Positions 34,141-46,900 are shown, numbered from the stretch's first letter. The stretch: DNA of 64,000 bases from Arctopsyche grandis (GCF_051622035.1 NC_135366.1:997001-1061000), one strand, 5' to 3'. The notes: generated by a model from the sequence alone, not told the origin. Translations and numbers: made by a program.

Positions 34141-34344
34141 TTGACATTCGAACTATCAAAGTAAAATGAACGCTAAAGCGATTGCCAACCTTCTCGGATG
34201 CGAGCGTCAGATGAGCTAACAGATGCCCGCGAGCTCCTCGCGAAGACCACAACCAACGGCCACGAGGGCTTTTGGCTGGAACATATGTCTAGTCGATAAT
34301 AATAAAAATTTCGTAAATAAAAAGTATTTGCGAAAATTTTTGTT

Positions 34345-34560
34345 TGTGTGACCAGTTATCATACGACCAATTTTTAATTTTTGGGTGGGACCAGTTTTAT
34401 CATGACCAATTTTAGGTGTGACCAGTTTTCTCGTGACCGATTCTAGGGTGTGACCAGTTTTAGGGTGTGACCAATTTTCTCATGACCCGTTTTAGTATGA
34501 CGGGTGATCACGTGTGACCGATCTAGAGCGACCGGTTCACATTTGACTAGTATAATCACT
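34345..34560 (+). repeat. GACCAGTTTT phrase array, end of unit C
   Basis: Nearly the same array as 25775-25990, with eight degenerate copies of TGACCRRTTTT, preceded by the 'MNAKAIANLLG' block (34142-34330, interrupted). Confidence 0.65.
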
Positions 34561-35088
34561 GAACCGACAACAGATTTAGAAATGATTCGGTGATTATATC
34601 CTAAATGTGAATCGTTAACAGGATAACCGCCGCTACGAAAATTACTCGCATGGATCTCCTATAGCTCGAAAATTCGTCGCACAGAAAAATTGCCGTACAG
34701 AAAACTGTCCACATATTGGTCAAAATTGCCCAAATCTCGTAAAAAAAAACTATTTCCTGACCAATTTTTGAGCGATTTTTGTAGCGGCGGTTATTCTGGT
34801 AGAGATTCACATTTGAGATGTAGCCCGTTTACCCAATAATACAGATCAGTAAAGTGGACTTTTCTTGCCAACGGACAAATGCCTGGATTTTCCAGGAGAA
34901 AATTGTGTTTGGCAACACTAATTTTGACATTCAACAATCTAGAAACCCCACTCGAGTCCGTCACCAGCGCCACTTTCGCGTCAGACTGGGAAGACCCTCG
35001 ACTAGATACGTCTTAAATGTCTACATCTAGGAATCCATTGTCCACTATCCACTCTCCAGGAGTTTGTGCTTCTTCTTCCCAAGTAGCG

Positions 35089-37480
35089 ATGGAGTGCAGA
35101 CTTTGTCTCTGCTCTGCTCCAGCGGGGTCCTTCGTCTCCATCCACGACGACCCTCATCCACCGCGTTTGGCGCAACGCATTTGGACCTGCTGTCAGCTGC
35201 GGGTTAGTCACGATACTCTTGAACCACTGTTATTGTTAATTCGCTACTCCTCGTTATCGTCAACACCTTTCACATTTGCAGGTTAGGAGAGGTGACCATC
35301 TGCCAGATATGATATGCCTTTCTTGTGTCAACAATCTGGAGTTGTTCGACAGCTTTCGGAACGCTTGCATTCAGAATGACGCAACGTCTAGGGTGGAATT
35401 AGACGAGTATTTGAAAATCAAGCCGGAGGAAGTTTTGCTGGAAGATTTAATATGGGAAGATGAGTTGGGTGCTGATTGGCCATCCAACATTTCTAGCTCA
35501 CCAGACGACGGCGAGGTAAGTAAATATAATTCAAGTTCTTTAGATTGATTCTTAGAGAAACATTCAATTAACTGTTTGCCCGCGGCTGTCTTCTATGGAA
35601 GCTTTCCGCGACAAGTCTGTAGCGCGGCTGTCTTCCATAGAATTTCTGAACTTTGCACGGGATTTTGAGCCTATTTCAACTGTTTTAAGGTTCAGAATTG
35701 GTTAAATATATTACTGAGAGTTGAATGCCATCTATTCAATTTGCTCAAAATGAATATATACCAGTCAAAATTAGTTTTTTGTGGAACCATACTGAAACCT
35801 CGTTTATGTGACGTCACGTCTGTTGAACAATGGCGACCATACGTCTCAATTGTGTGAAGAATGATTATTTGACAATTAAGCCAAAAATACGAGATATATT
35901 ATGTATTTTATTATTTAAAATAATACTTTGTGATAATTAACATATCTGGTTACTTGAGTAAATATTAAAATCTGTATTTAAGGTCGAAAAATCGATTGCC
36001 AAATTCGAGAAAAAGGTGCCGCGTACAGGGCTTGTTCGCTATATTCATTGCCGCGGGCAAAGGGTTAATCGAAATTATAAATTCATATGTAAAATAACAT
36101 CTAATCACACTATAAATATGTTCACATGTTAAACTGAATAACTTTCGGTTTATTTTTTAGACCCCTGGAAGAAAAAACACTTTGGGAGATAATATCGCAG
36201 CATTAATAGATGCCAACAGACACATTCTAGCGGAAGAATTACCATTTCGAAAAGCTTTAGATAAGATGTGCTCAACAAATTCTGAATTGGACCATAAAAC
36301 AGATTTCCAATACAAATCGTTTACTCGTAAAAACAATCTAGTGACACAGAAAAACTCACTTACTCAAAGAGAGCTGCATGATTGTGACACTTGTTCAAAA
36401 TCTTTTAACAGTAAAGATGATCTAAGTGTACACATGAGGGCTCATAGTGGGGCAAAGCCACATAAATGTGACTTTTGTTTAAAATCATTCCATAGAAAAT
36501 CACAACGCAATATACATATGCGTATTCATACTGGAGTAAAGTCACACAAATGTGACATTTGTTTAAAATCATTCTTTAGAAAAGGTGAACTCAATGTACA
36601 TATGCGTATGCATACTGGAATAAAGCCACACAAATGTGACATTTGTTTAAAATCATATCTTAGAAAATCACACCTCAATTCACACATGGAAATTCATACT
36701 GGGGGGAAGTCACACAAATGTGACATTTGTTTAAAGTTATTCCTTACAAAATCACAACTCAAAGTACATATGCATATTCATACTGGAGTAAAGCCACACA
36801 AATGTGACATTTGTTTAAAATCATTCCTTAGAATACGTGAACTCAATTCACATATGGTTACTCATACTGGGGAAAAGCCATACAAATGCGACATATGTTT
36901 AAAATCATGTTCTCAGAAAAAAAATCTTGTTACACATATGAGTATTCATACTGGAGTAAGGCCACACAAATGTGACATTTGTTTAAAATCATTCCTTAGA
37001 AAAAATCTACTTAATTCACATATGGCTATTCATACTGGGGTAAAGCCATACAAATGTAACATTTGTTTAGAATCATTCCTTAGAAAAAATCTACTCAATT
37101 CACATATGGCTATTCATACTGGGGTAAAGCCATACAAATGTGACATTTGTTCAAAAACATATTCTCTGAAACGATATCTTAGTGCACATATGGCTATCCA
37201 TACTGGGGCAAAGCCACACAAATGTGACATTTGTTTAAAATCATTCCATAGAAAATCATACATGAATTTTCACATGGTTACTCATACTGGGATAAAACCA
37301 CACAAATGTGACATTTGTTTAAAATCATTCTGTAGAAAAAGTGGACTAAATTCACATATGGTTATTCATACTGGGGTAAGTCCACACAAATGTGACATTT
37401 GTTCAAAAAATTTTACTGCGAAAATAAAGCTTAGTTCACATATATATAATATTCATAATGTGGTAAAGTCACAAAAATAG
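35089..37480 (+). CDS. ZAD-C2H2 zinc-finger protein, copy D (13 fingers)
   Basis: Exons are 35089-35202, 35282-35515 and 36161-37480, phase 0, about 555 residues. The ZAD domain has CRLC and CLSC. Exon 2 is the most diverged of the four (DEYLKIKPEEVLLEDL). The last exon encodes 13 fingers. Fingers 8 and 9 are near-identical (FLRKNLLNSHMAIH), a recent single-finger duplication. The last three resemble copy A's, so copies A and D share a finger block (SLKRYLSAHM, HRKS) missing from B and C. Intron 2 (645 bp) has the family-2 MITE. The alternative start is ATG 35017. Confidence 0.9.
35568..36068. mobile_element. piggyBac-like MITE (family 2) in intron 2 of copy D
   Basis: TTAA at both ends, termini CTGTTTGCCCGCGG / GCCGCGGGCAAAGGG, 501 bp. 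The insertion site is the same as in copies B and C, so it was there before they duplicated. Confidence 0.88.
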
Positions 37481-37797
37481 AAATATTTTACAGGTCTTTT
37501 CGTAAAAAAAAAAGGAATTTGCGGGCAGTTTGCTTGCGACCAACTTTCCTGTGCGACCAATTTTCGTGCTACGGGATATCCACGCGAGTGGTTATCCTGT
37601 TAGCGATTCACATTTGACAAGTAACTTACCGATTTTTTGATATTCGCATTGAGTCGATGCCATTACTTGAATGAATCCAAAAGTTTTCATGTTATGGTAG
37701 TACTGTAATCATTTACATCCCGGTGTCTTTCTTGTTTATGTATTTTGTTTCTTTTCATGTGAATTATTTTTTGTTTAAAATTGTTGGCACTGTAAAA

Positions 37798-38141
37798 AAA
37801 ATCTTTGGAAATAAAATAAAATAAAATGTATAATTTTTTATTACTAACCTCTTTTTACTTTCACTTATTTAAATTATGCTTGAAATTGTTATAAATACAA
37901 AAGAAAAGTTGTAGAGATCGAGTTGTATAATTTTTCTTGTATAGTAATCACCGAAAAGAAAAATGTGCCGATTTGAAAATGTGATTGATAAACATTTTTT
38001 TTTTAATTTTCCCAAAATAACGGGGAAAAACACGGTTTATTCTCGGGAATAAACCGGGTTTTTTCCTGCCGGAACACATCTCTAATCAACATGCGAAGTT
38101 CATGGGAAACTATATCAGTAACCTATTTATAGTATATATAT
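37798..38141. other. AT-rich intergenic
   Basis: No gene or clear repeat was recognised. Confidence 0.5.
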
Positions 38142-38487
38142 TGTTACGTACACTCGGATTAGGCCGAGTAAGTGCCATCGGATTAGGCCGAGTAGCATCC
38201 CAGAGACTGTGAAGATTGGTTTCGAGGATTATCTCCCCCGAATGCACTTACCGGGGGTAGCAGTAACTCGGTCGCAGTACGGTAGAGTTCTCAGAATCCA
38301 CAGCGATAGCGTGGGACACTTCCGTGGCACATCTAGTACGTGACCATAAAAATAGGTAAACAAATCGGACGTCGAAGATGCCCCGAGAGACCTGCCCCTT
38401 ATAAGCGATATCAAGACATTCTGGACGGTGCACTGACAGTGCGTGTATCTCCTTAATCACCAATAAATGCTGTGAAACGACTTTGGC
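38142..38487 (+). mobile_element. Solo LTR fossil, truncated at its 3' side
   Basis: Starts TGTTACGTACACTCGGATT and follows the 30813-31194 LTR to AAACGACTTTGGCC, without the terminal part. It is partial and broken. Confidence 0.75.
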
Positions 38488-38815
38488 CTTTTTTTTGAGA
38501 TATGACTTTTCTTATAGATATATGCCCAGTGAACACGAATCTGGTAATAAAAAATGTTGATTGGCTCGATATTCGGCGATATATGTGTTTTTTTAATCGC
38601 GCGATTTTTCTATATCTTGGTGTTGTTCGGTCAAAAATTAACGAAACAGGACAAGTTACAAGAGCACCAGGATCTAGAAGGAATTCAAAATTGACGGAAA
38701 GTGAAAATCGTGTGATAAAACGTGCTGTTCTTTAAGGTCGATTTATTACTGCTTCTAAAATCAGGAACGAGGTCTACGATTCAACATCCACAGCAGTACA
38801 TACCAGTACGAGTTA

Positions 38816-39628
38816 AGGTCTATTCATACTTAACAGCACTGCACGACTCCGTTTCAAATATGTCATTTTATTACATTTCTATTCATACCTACCTACACGT
38901 CGCGGTCACGTCACGTTTACAGCTATTTGGCCGAGTGCAAGGCAAAATCGGCTTACTTATACATTAGAAGCCATGACGATACGGCGCAATATTGCTTACG
39001 TCGTATTGTCGAGTACTTGCAATATGAATGCATACACGTGCATTCGTAGCTACGCGTCAGAATACAAGTCAGCAAAAATGTTTCGCCGTTTATCGAACGA
39101 AAAATGATGTATAATCGCGTTGTTGTTGGAAGAAGAAGCTCAAGAAGGCAATAAAAAAGCACGGAGGCATTTTGATGTGCATCCCATGTTAAAAAATTGA
39201 AAAACCGAAGGAGAGTTTTGGACACTTGGACCCTTTGAAGGAGAGCTTGTGGATGATGGACAAAATTTTTTTAAATATTTCCGTAAAAAATTTAATTTTT
39301 TTTAAATATTTGCGCCAAAACCATGTCGAAAGATTGAACAGCTGTCAACTATCACTATCGATAATTGGTCCAAAACAGCAAAGCGGCAGATTCATGGCAC
39401 GTAATTCGCGTGTATATTTCCATGATGGCCAAAAAAACGGATACGATACGTTGACGGATGTTGCTGTAAGGTATGAACAGGAAATGTCGGGTACTGCTGT
39501 AAGCCTGCCGTGGCGTAAACGTGACGGTTGGTATGAATAATACCAAATGTACCAATGTACCATACAAAATGTACCAAAGAATACTTTTCGTACGGCCGGA
39601 TACCTGCTGAATAGGTATGAACAGACCT
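38816..39628. mobile_element. PIF/Harbinger non-autonomous element, 813 bp
   Basis: Termini AGGTCTATTCATAC and GTATGAACAGACCT are flanked by TTA on both sides (38813-38815, 39629-39631), the 3-bp duplication of PIF/Harbinger. The interior (39110-39290) still encodes a Harbinger-nuclease N-terminus (ARRHFDVHPMLKN, then GEFWTLGPFEGELVDDGQNF and FKYF) in broken form; the catalytic core has been deleted. Confidence 0.82.
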
Positions 39629-40268
39629 TTAAAGGAAGCTGAATAAATAAGGCTTTAGAGCGATGAAACACCCGCGAAAAAGCCACTTCTGACGGTTTCA
39701 ATGAAGAAAAAGCGGTTGGAATGGGCCGAGGACAAGAAGAATTGGACATCACAGGGTGGTGTTTTCAGATGAATCGAATTTGAATCTCATTGGATCTATA
39801 GGGCGGGTTAAAGGTTTGGACCGTTTCCCGGCCTATGGAAATTCAGTTGAATTTTGAAGAGGATCTTTATTACTCGATTAATACAGGTTTATTTGTATGT
39901 ACAGCGAAGTAGGTAGGGGATTCATTGGGACGAGCCAGGTCGAGTTCCTTTAGCTCACTGGCATCTGGGGACGATGCACTGGTTTATAAAGGTGTTGCTT
40001 GAGCAACGTGTAGCTGGGCTGGTGAGATCACGTTCTGGAAGATTCCAGCGGGGTCGAGGTCTTCCTTTGTGTTCTATGTTTGATGCGTAGTAGCGTAGCT
40101 CCTTGGGATTTCCCGTGTACTCGTGATTGCATATTTGGAGCGAGTCGAATCGCCTTTATGGGTAAGCTGGACGAAGTATTTCGGCCACGGCTGACTTTCG
40201 TGTACGAGAACAGGACGCGATGATGTCATTTGTACAGATTAAGTTCGATGAGGGAAATAGGTGATATT

Positions 40269-40429
40269 ATGGAGGATGAACGAATGAGACGACTGGCATG
40301 TTAATGCACGTGTTTATTATATGACAGCTGAAGACAGAGTGAGTAGTAGCTCTCCGAACCCAGCCGAGTTGGTTCCCACTCGCAGGAAGGCAACCGAACT
40401 CGGCCATGTCGTATAAGCGAGCCGCCACA
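40269..40429 (-). mobile_element. Solo LTR fossil of the 161-bp family
   Basis: Reverse complement of the LTRs at 16628 and 17572, 161 bp, flanked by ATATT and ATATC. It is inserted in the Tc1 relic and appears complete as an LTR. Confidence 0.85.
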
Positions 40430-40977
40430 ATATCATCGACCGAGTTTCGTATGGTGCAAGTCGTGCTATATCTCTACAGATCAGATGGGAAGACCACAGT
40501 TTGCCGTAGAAGTGAAGAATGTTTTCACGAAAGTTGTATTTCACCAACCATGAAGCATTACCCGTATCTTATTATTTGGGGGTGCATAACAGCATACGGT
40601 ATAGGGGCTTTAGACTTCGTCCGAGGGTCCATGAATGCCATACACTACGAAAAGATGCAAAACTCTTTCGTTTTTATGCGATAAAATATTTATAGATACA
40701 CTATTGTTATTTTTTAAAAAATTGGATGTAAAAAAATATAAATATACAAAATTTTCATTATCGTTGGCGCAAAGCAGCAAAACGGCAGCCTCTGAATTCG
40801 ATCAATTTGAATCAATGCTACCCAATGAGAATAATTTTGCACAATGACAGTTGAAAGAATACATGACACTGGCGAAAAGGCTACCGTCAACGATCACACA
40901 AACAGACCAACGGTCGTAACGAACTAACTGTGTAACCGTCCGTGAACGATAACGGACAAGTGCAGGATCTCGGTGCG

Positions 40978-43900
40978 ATGTCGCTCGCTTCGAGCGTCGG
41001 GGACTCCGCCCCCGGCACGGAGTCTTCGCCCCCGGCGCCCCCTCTCACACCCCACACCTCTCACCCCGCCAGAAACTGGTCGGAAAGCCTCCTCAACTGG
41101 GTTCGTACAAACTTTATCAACATTCAAAATCCCATGCCTTCATATAATAATATATATTATATATATAATCATAAAACACCCATCATCAGGTCAACTGCGT
41201 CCTAGGCACTGATACATTCCACAGCCTGAGCTACAAAGCTCTATTCGCTCTGATCAAATGCTTCGACGGGATCAAAGACGATGCCGACGACGATACTTAC
41301 TTAGAACGTTCTATAGTGCTCTTCTTGAAGAGGGAGTATCCTTACTTCAGGCGTGGTAAACATATCGACGTATCAGAAGACACTACCTTAATAGCTTCTC
41401 TCCTCCTGCATTATTCCTGTGTAAAAAGCAAGGACGTGGCCATCAGGGGCACCATGTGCCAACAGTTGGACACGATCGACCAGAAGGCTATATTGATATT
41501 CGCCAACAATTTAATGAAGCATGAGAACATCACAGAGAGAAATCTGCAGAATGCGATTGCAGGTATTCTACAATTCGATGCACTTATTCCTACTCGTTTT
41601 AGTGTTTTACTAATTGCATCCACTTCACAGCTATATCGACGGATGTAGAGCGTTTGGAATTGTCCTACAATGAGAAGGCGTCTTCGACTCCGCTCCGTAT
41701 AAAAATGAACGTGATGAACTCACCACTGATTAAATCTCCGTTGTTAGTGGGGACTCCGTCTTCGCTGCGATCCCGCAAAGTCTTTCATTTGGAGGCCGAA
41801 CTTGGAGCTGAACGGTTCGACCGGAACTTCCTGCAGGAGGAGGTCGACCGACAGTCTCAGAGGATCGTTGAATTGGGTAGATCGTCGTCTTGAGCTATCG
41901 GTTTATCGATTGATTGATCATATTTTATTATAATACATACTTATATAATTTCAGAGAGGCTGCAGGATACGTATAGGGAGGAAGTGCAACGGCTACGCAG
42001 GGAGCTCAATCTAGTCGGAGATTGCGATGAAGATGACAAAGTGGAGAATTGCAATCAGTGCAAACACAAGGATAAGATGCTCGAAGAAGAGCTCCGTTCG
42101 CACGAATTGGAGATTTTACGGCTTTTATCCAATATACAAAACGTCGAGGAAGAGCGGGATTCGCTCATTACCAGAGTAATATATTTTATGCACTGCTTGA
42201 ACATAATGTGTGGATGAAATTTAACCTTTCAATTAATGAATTGTGTTGTTGTTGTTGTAGTTGACAGAGTCGGAACATGCCGTATCGGTGTGGAGTTCGC
42301 AAGCAATCGAGTCGGAGAGTATGCGAGACGTTCTGAAAACGCAATTGGAAGCGGCACAATCTGAAATGTGTGACTTGAAAACGGCCCTGTTAGATGCGAA
42401 CCGATATCTGGAGGAATACCGACGAGAGAATCATCTGAACAATAGTGTCGAATGCGACGACGACACTTTACCGCTTAAAAAGTCAATGAGTTCATGTAAT
42501 AAATCCATGTAATGTGTATTCTATTTGTGTATTCATATGTTTTTGTATACTCACTTGTGTAAATATTTCAGCTTTGATCGCTTCCGCCGAAGATTTGGGT
42601 AAGGCGGTGATTGATGTCCAATTGAAAGAACAGATCAAAAGAAATTGTGTTCTGAACGATAAGTTAGAAGTCATCTCGAAGGATAAGAAAGACGTTGAAG
42701 AAAAGCTTAAAAAGACGAGGGCAGAAAATGAACAATTGTTGTCAAAAGTTAGCAAAATCAATCACATACAAAAAATATGTGACAATTTGTTGTTTAATTT
42801 AATTATTCTATTGATCTATTGTTTTATTGCAGGTTCAAACTTGTACCGTGTTTGAAGACAAGTTCGTTGAATCTCAAAAGCGTCTGCAAGACGAAATTAA
42901 TACCGTTCAAGAGTTGAAAGACGGATATATAAATTTGAGAAGTGAATGCCAGTCCAAGAGTGATCTCATCGAGATGATTACAAACGAAAAAATCAATTTG
43001 AATAATACTTTAGAAGGCAATAAAATCACCATTGAAAATTTAAACAAGGAAGTCGACATGAAATGTGGTGAAATTTTAACGCTCACAGATAGATTAGTAG
43101 ACGTTGAGACTAAGAATTCTACGCTTACCGAAGAAAACTGCATAGCTTTTGATAGATTGACGAACGCTCACAACGATATCAAATCGTTGAATGATGAGAT
43201 CTCTTTGTGTAAGGCGGTCATAGTCGACTATGAAGCTCAACTCGACGGCAAGAAGTCGGAGCTTTGCCTGAGCGGTGAAAAGTTGGACGCGTTGAAACGA
43301 GAGTGTCAAGAGCTGCAGAACGCCGTCAACTGTTATATTGCCGCGCAGAAGCAAAGCGAAGATGATAATTTCGCGTTGAAGACGACTATTGACACGATGC
43401 TGAAGGAGTACATGACTTCTTGCATCGTGAACGATGAGAAATTCTACGACTATGAGCGCGAAATTTCGTCAAAGAACGGGCAGTTGGACGAGTTGCTGTT
43501 GAAATGTTGCCAGCTCGAGAAGAATCTGTCCGACTGTTCGGTGCTGTGTGAGAATTTGGATCAGGAACTGCAGCGGAAGAATTGCCGCTTGGACCACATG
43601 TCACAAGCTAATACTACGCTTGAATTCAAACTCGAGGAATGTCAGGAAATGTTAGCATCGAAAATCAACGATATTTTAAAACTGACCGAAGAAAATGTTA
43701 GGTTCGACGACGATAAGAAAGTTCTGGTTGAAAAATATGATACTTTGACTAATGAATATAACATGCGGAACGATTTCATTGACGAAATTACTAAGGAAAG
43801 AAATAGTCTTTATGATAGTATTGAAGTTTATAAAACTACCGTTGAAGGTCTTAATGAAGATATTTCCATGAAGAGTGATCAGATTGTTGAAGTTGAAACG

Positions 43901-46900
43901 AAATATTCTAAAGTTGTTGAAGAAAATGGTAACATTTCTGAACAATTAATCAATGCTTGCAACGAAGTGAAGATATCAAACAATAGAGTGTCTTCGTGTG
44001 AAGCTGTTATATTAGATTTGGAAATTCAAGTCAAAAATGTCGAATCTGAACTGTCCGATAGGGACGACGAATTGAATGTCGCGAAACAAGATTGTCTACG
44101 GTTGCAAAATATGGTTGTTTCGTACGAAGGACAAATGTCGGTGAAATCTAAAGATTTTGAGGAATTGCTGTTGAATTCTCATCGGTTAGAAACCAAACTA
44201 TCCGATTTGAATAAGGATCTACAAAAAACTAATTGCGATTTGGGTGTTTTGTCTCACACTAATGCAGAGCTTGAAAGCAAACTGAATGGATGCGAAGAAG
44301 TTTTAAATCTTAAGGCGAAAGAAGTTGAAAAATTGACCGAAGAAAATGTTTCCATCAAAAAGGATAGTGGCGTTTGTATAGAAAACTACCAGTTGCTAAT
44401 CGACGATGTTAAAAGAGAGAGGGACGATCTTAGAGATAGTATTGAAAGCTATAAAAGCGACGCTGAAGAATTGAGTAAGGAAATCAGCTTGAAAGACAAC
44501 TTGATTGCCGAGTTTAGTGATAAAGTAAACAATGCAGAATGTAAACATTCCGAAGTGGTCAAAGAAAATAGCCGGCTTTTAGAAAGATTAAAGGAAACCA
44601 TTGATGAAGTGTCTAAAAACAAAATTGCCATAGATTGTTTCGAAATTCAAATAAAACACTTGTCGGCGGAAAATGTTTTGCTCAGTGGGAAATTAAAAGA
44701 ACGTGAAGAGAGTTTGGTTTTAAAGGTTGATGAAATTTTAAAATTAGTCGAAGATAACGCTACGTTCAAAAGCGATAATGATGCTCTCGTTGAAAAGTAC
44801 GAGGCGTTATGTGATGATTATAAAATGAAAAATGATTCAATAGAAGAAATTAAGCGAGAGAAAAATAATCTTCAGGACGAAATTGAAAGGTATAAAATTG
44901 CCGCCGATGAATTGAGTAAAGATATTTCATCAAAGGTTGATTTGGTGAGCAAACTCACGGATGAATTAGAAAAGGTTGAATGTAAATATTCGACCGTCGT
45001 CAAGGAAAATAATCGGCAGTCGGAGAAATTAGTCAACGAAATTAATAAAGTATCTTTGTCCGAGACTGTTGTACAAGATTGTGAAGCTCGGATGAAGAGT
45101 GTCAAGTCGGAATTGTCCGATAGAGATAATGAGTTGGAAATTGCTAGACAAGATTGTTTGCAGTTGCGAAATACCGTTGCTCTATGCGAAGAGCGAATCT
45201 CGCTCAAGGTTAAGGAGATGGAAGAATTGTCGTCGAATTCTGAACAAGTCGAAAGGCAACTTGAAGATTTGAAGGTAGATTTACAAGATAAGAATTGCAA
45301 TTTAGATGTTTTATCGCAAACTATCATCACGCTTGAAACTAAATTGGAAGAGTTTGATGAAATTTTCGCCGTCGATGAAGTTACATGTAAAAATCAAGAC
45401 GGAAACGTTCTTATTGGAAAGGCTGTGATGTTAATCAACCGCTATAAAATGCAAAACGATGCAATGAAACAAATTGAACTGGAGAAGAATAATCTCCACG
45501 ATGAGGTTGAAGGTTATAAAATGGCCGTGGAAGATTTGAACAAACAAATTTGTACAAAATGCGATTTAATCGTCGAAGTCGGTGATAAATTGGTCGAATT
45601 TGAGTCTAGGAATTCTGAACTAGTCGTTGAAAATTGTGAGCTCTCAGAAAAAATGGTAAACGCTTGCAACGAGGTGAAATCTCTGTCTGAAGAATTGTCT
45701 GTAACCAAGCAAGATGGTGAAGTTCAAATTGAAAATGCTAACTCGGAACTGTTTGATAAGAATAATGAATTGGAAGCTGCAAAACGCTCGGTTCTTTTGT
45801 ATGAAGAGCAATTGACGACGAAATGTAAAGAGTTGGAGGAGTCGTTGTCGAATTCTCATCAGTCGGAGAAACACCTTTCAGATTGTCGATTGGAGTGTGA
45901 GAATTTGAATAAGACTTTACAAGAAATTAGTTGCAATTTGGATGTTTTATCTCGCGCTAAAATTGAACTTGAAAGTAAATTAAATGGTTGTGAAGAAGTT
46001 TTGAATCTAAAGACGGAAGAAGTTGTAAGATTGACTGAAGAAAAGATTTCTATTAAAAATGATAGTAATATTGTCGTTGAAAAGTTTGAAACTTTAATAA
46101 AGGACGTTAAAAAGGAGAGAGACGTTCTTCAAAATGGCATTGAAAGCTACAAAGTTGTCATCGAAGGGTTGAACAAAGAAATTCGCTTGAAGAGCGATTT
46201 AATTGCCGAACTGACGGATAAATTAAAACATTTCGAATGTGAACATTCTGAAGTAGTCGAAGAAAATGTAATTCTCACAGAGAAATTAACGAATGCTTGC
46301 AACAGTGTGAAAACTTTGACTGAAGAAATGTCTTTATCTAAAACTGTTGTACAAGATTATGAAGTCCAAATCAAAAATGTCAAATGTGAACTGTCCGATA
46401 GACACAATGAATTAGAGATTGTTAAACAAGACTGTTTACGGTTGGAAAATGCCGTTGTCTTATGCGAAGAACAAATTTCAGTGAAGACTATGCAGTTGAA
46501 AGAATACTCGACTGATTGTGAAAAGCTTGAAAATTTGAACACTTGTAATTTGAATGCCATATTGCAAACCAATGTTGCGCTCGAAAGTAAATTGAAAGAA
46601 TGCGAAGAATCGTTGGCTCTGAAGATGGATGAAATTTCAAAATTGACCGAAGACAAGGCTTTGTCCAAAAATGACAATAATATACTAATTGAAAGATACG
46701 AGACGTTAATAAATAACATTAAAAAGGAGAAAAATGATCTCCAAGACAGTATTGATGGCTGTAAAGTAGAACTGAATGAAGAAATTCGTTCAAAGAGTGA
46801 ATTAGTCGCAGAACTTACAGACAAATTAAACAATGTCGAATGCAAGTATTCTGAAGTGGCCAAAGAAAATAATAACCTTTCGGAAAAATTGACAGCAACC

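Larger units (their letters stand above)
25991..34568 (+). repeat. Zinc-finger tandem unit C
   Basis: Third copy, with both flanking modules (left from 26031, right ending 28984). It is stretched by about 4 kb of unique AT-rich DNA and repeats between 29.7 and 34.1 kb. Confidence 0.7.
34569..37797 (+). repeat. Zinc-finger tandem unit D (truncated)
   Basis: Fourth copy, with left module from 34603 and right module ending 37615. Homology with the other units stops inside the downstream block at about 37797 (ttgttggcactg), where unique sequence begins. Confidence 0.7.
38500..40830 (+). pseudogene. Tc1-type DNA transposon relic with nested insertions
   Basis: Three collinear pieces of a Tc1 transposase. 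38630-38735 gives a helix-turn-helix region (KINETGQVTRAPGSRRNSKL then TESENRVIKRAVL). 39650-39790 gives KKPLLTVSMKKKRLEWAEDK and then, in another frame, the sequence around the second catalytic aspartate (FSDES). 40480-40680 gives CISPTMKHYPYLIIWGC and ITAYGIGALDFVRGSMNA. A Harbinger element sits between the first and second pieces and a solo LTR plus about 460 bp of unrelated DNA between the second and third. Several frameshifts and stops remain after removing these insertions, so it is inactive. Confidence 0.75.

Noticed and set aside
38953-39752. Several overlapping minus-strand frames
   Set aside because: They overlie the Harbinger and Tc1 relics, whose plus-strand reading is recognisable.
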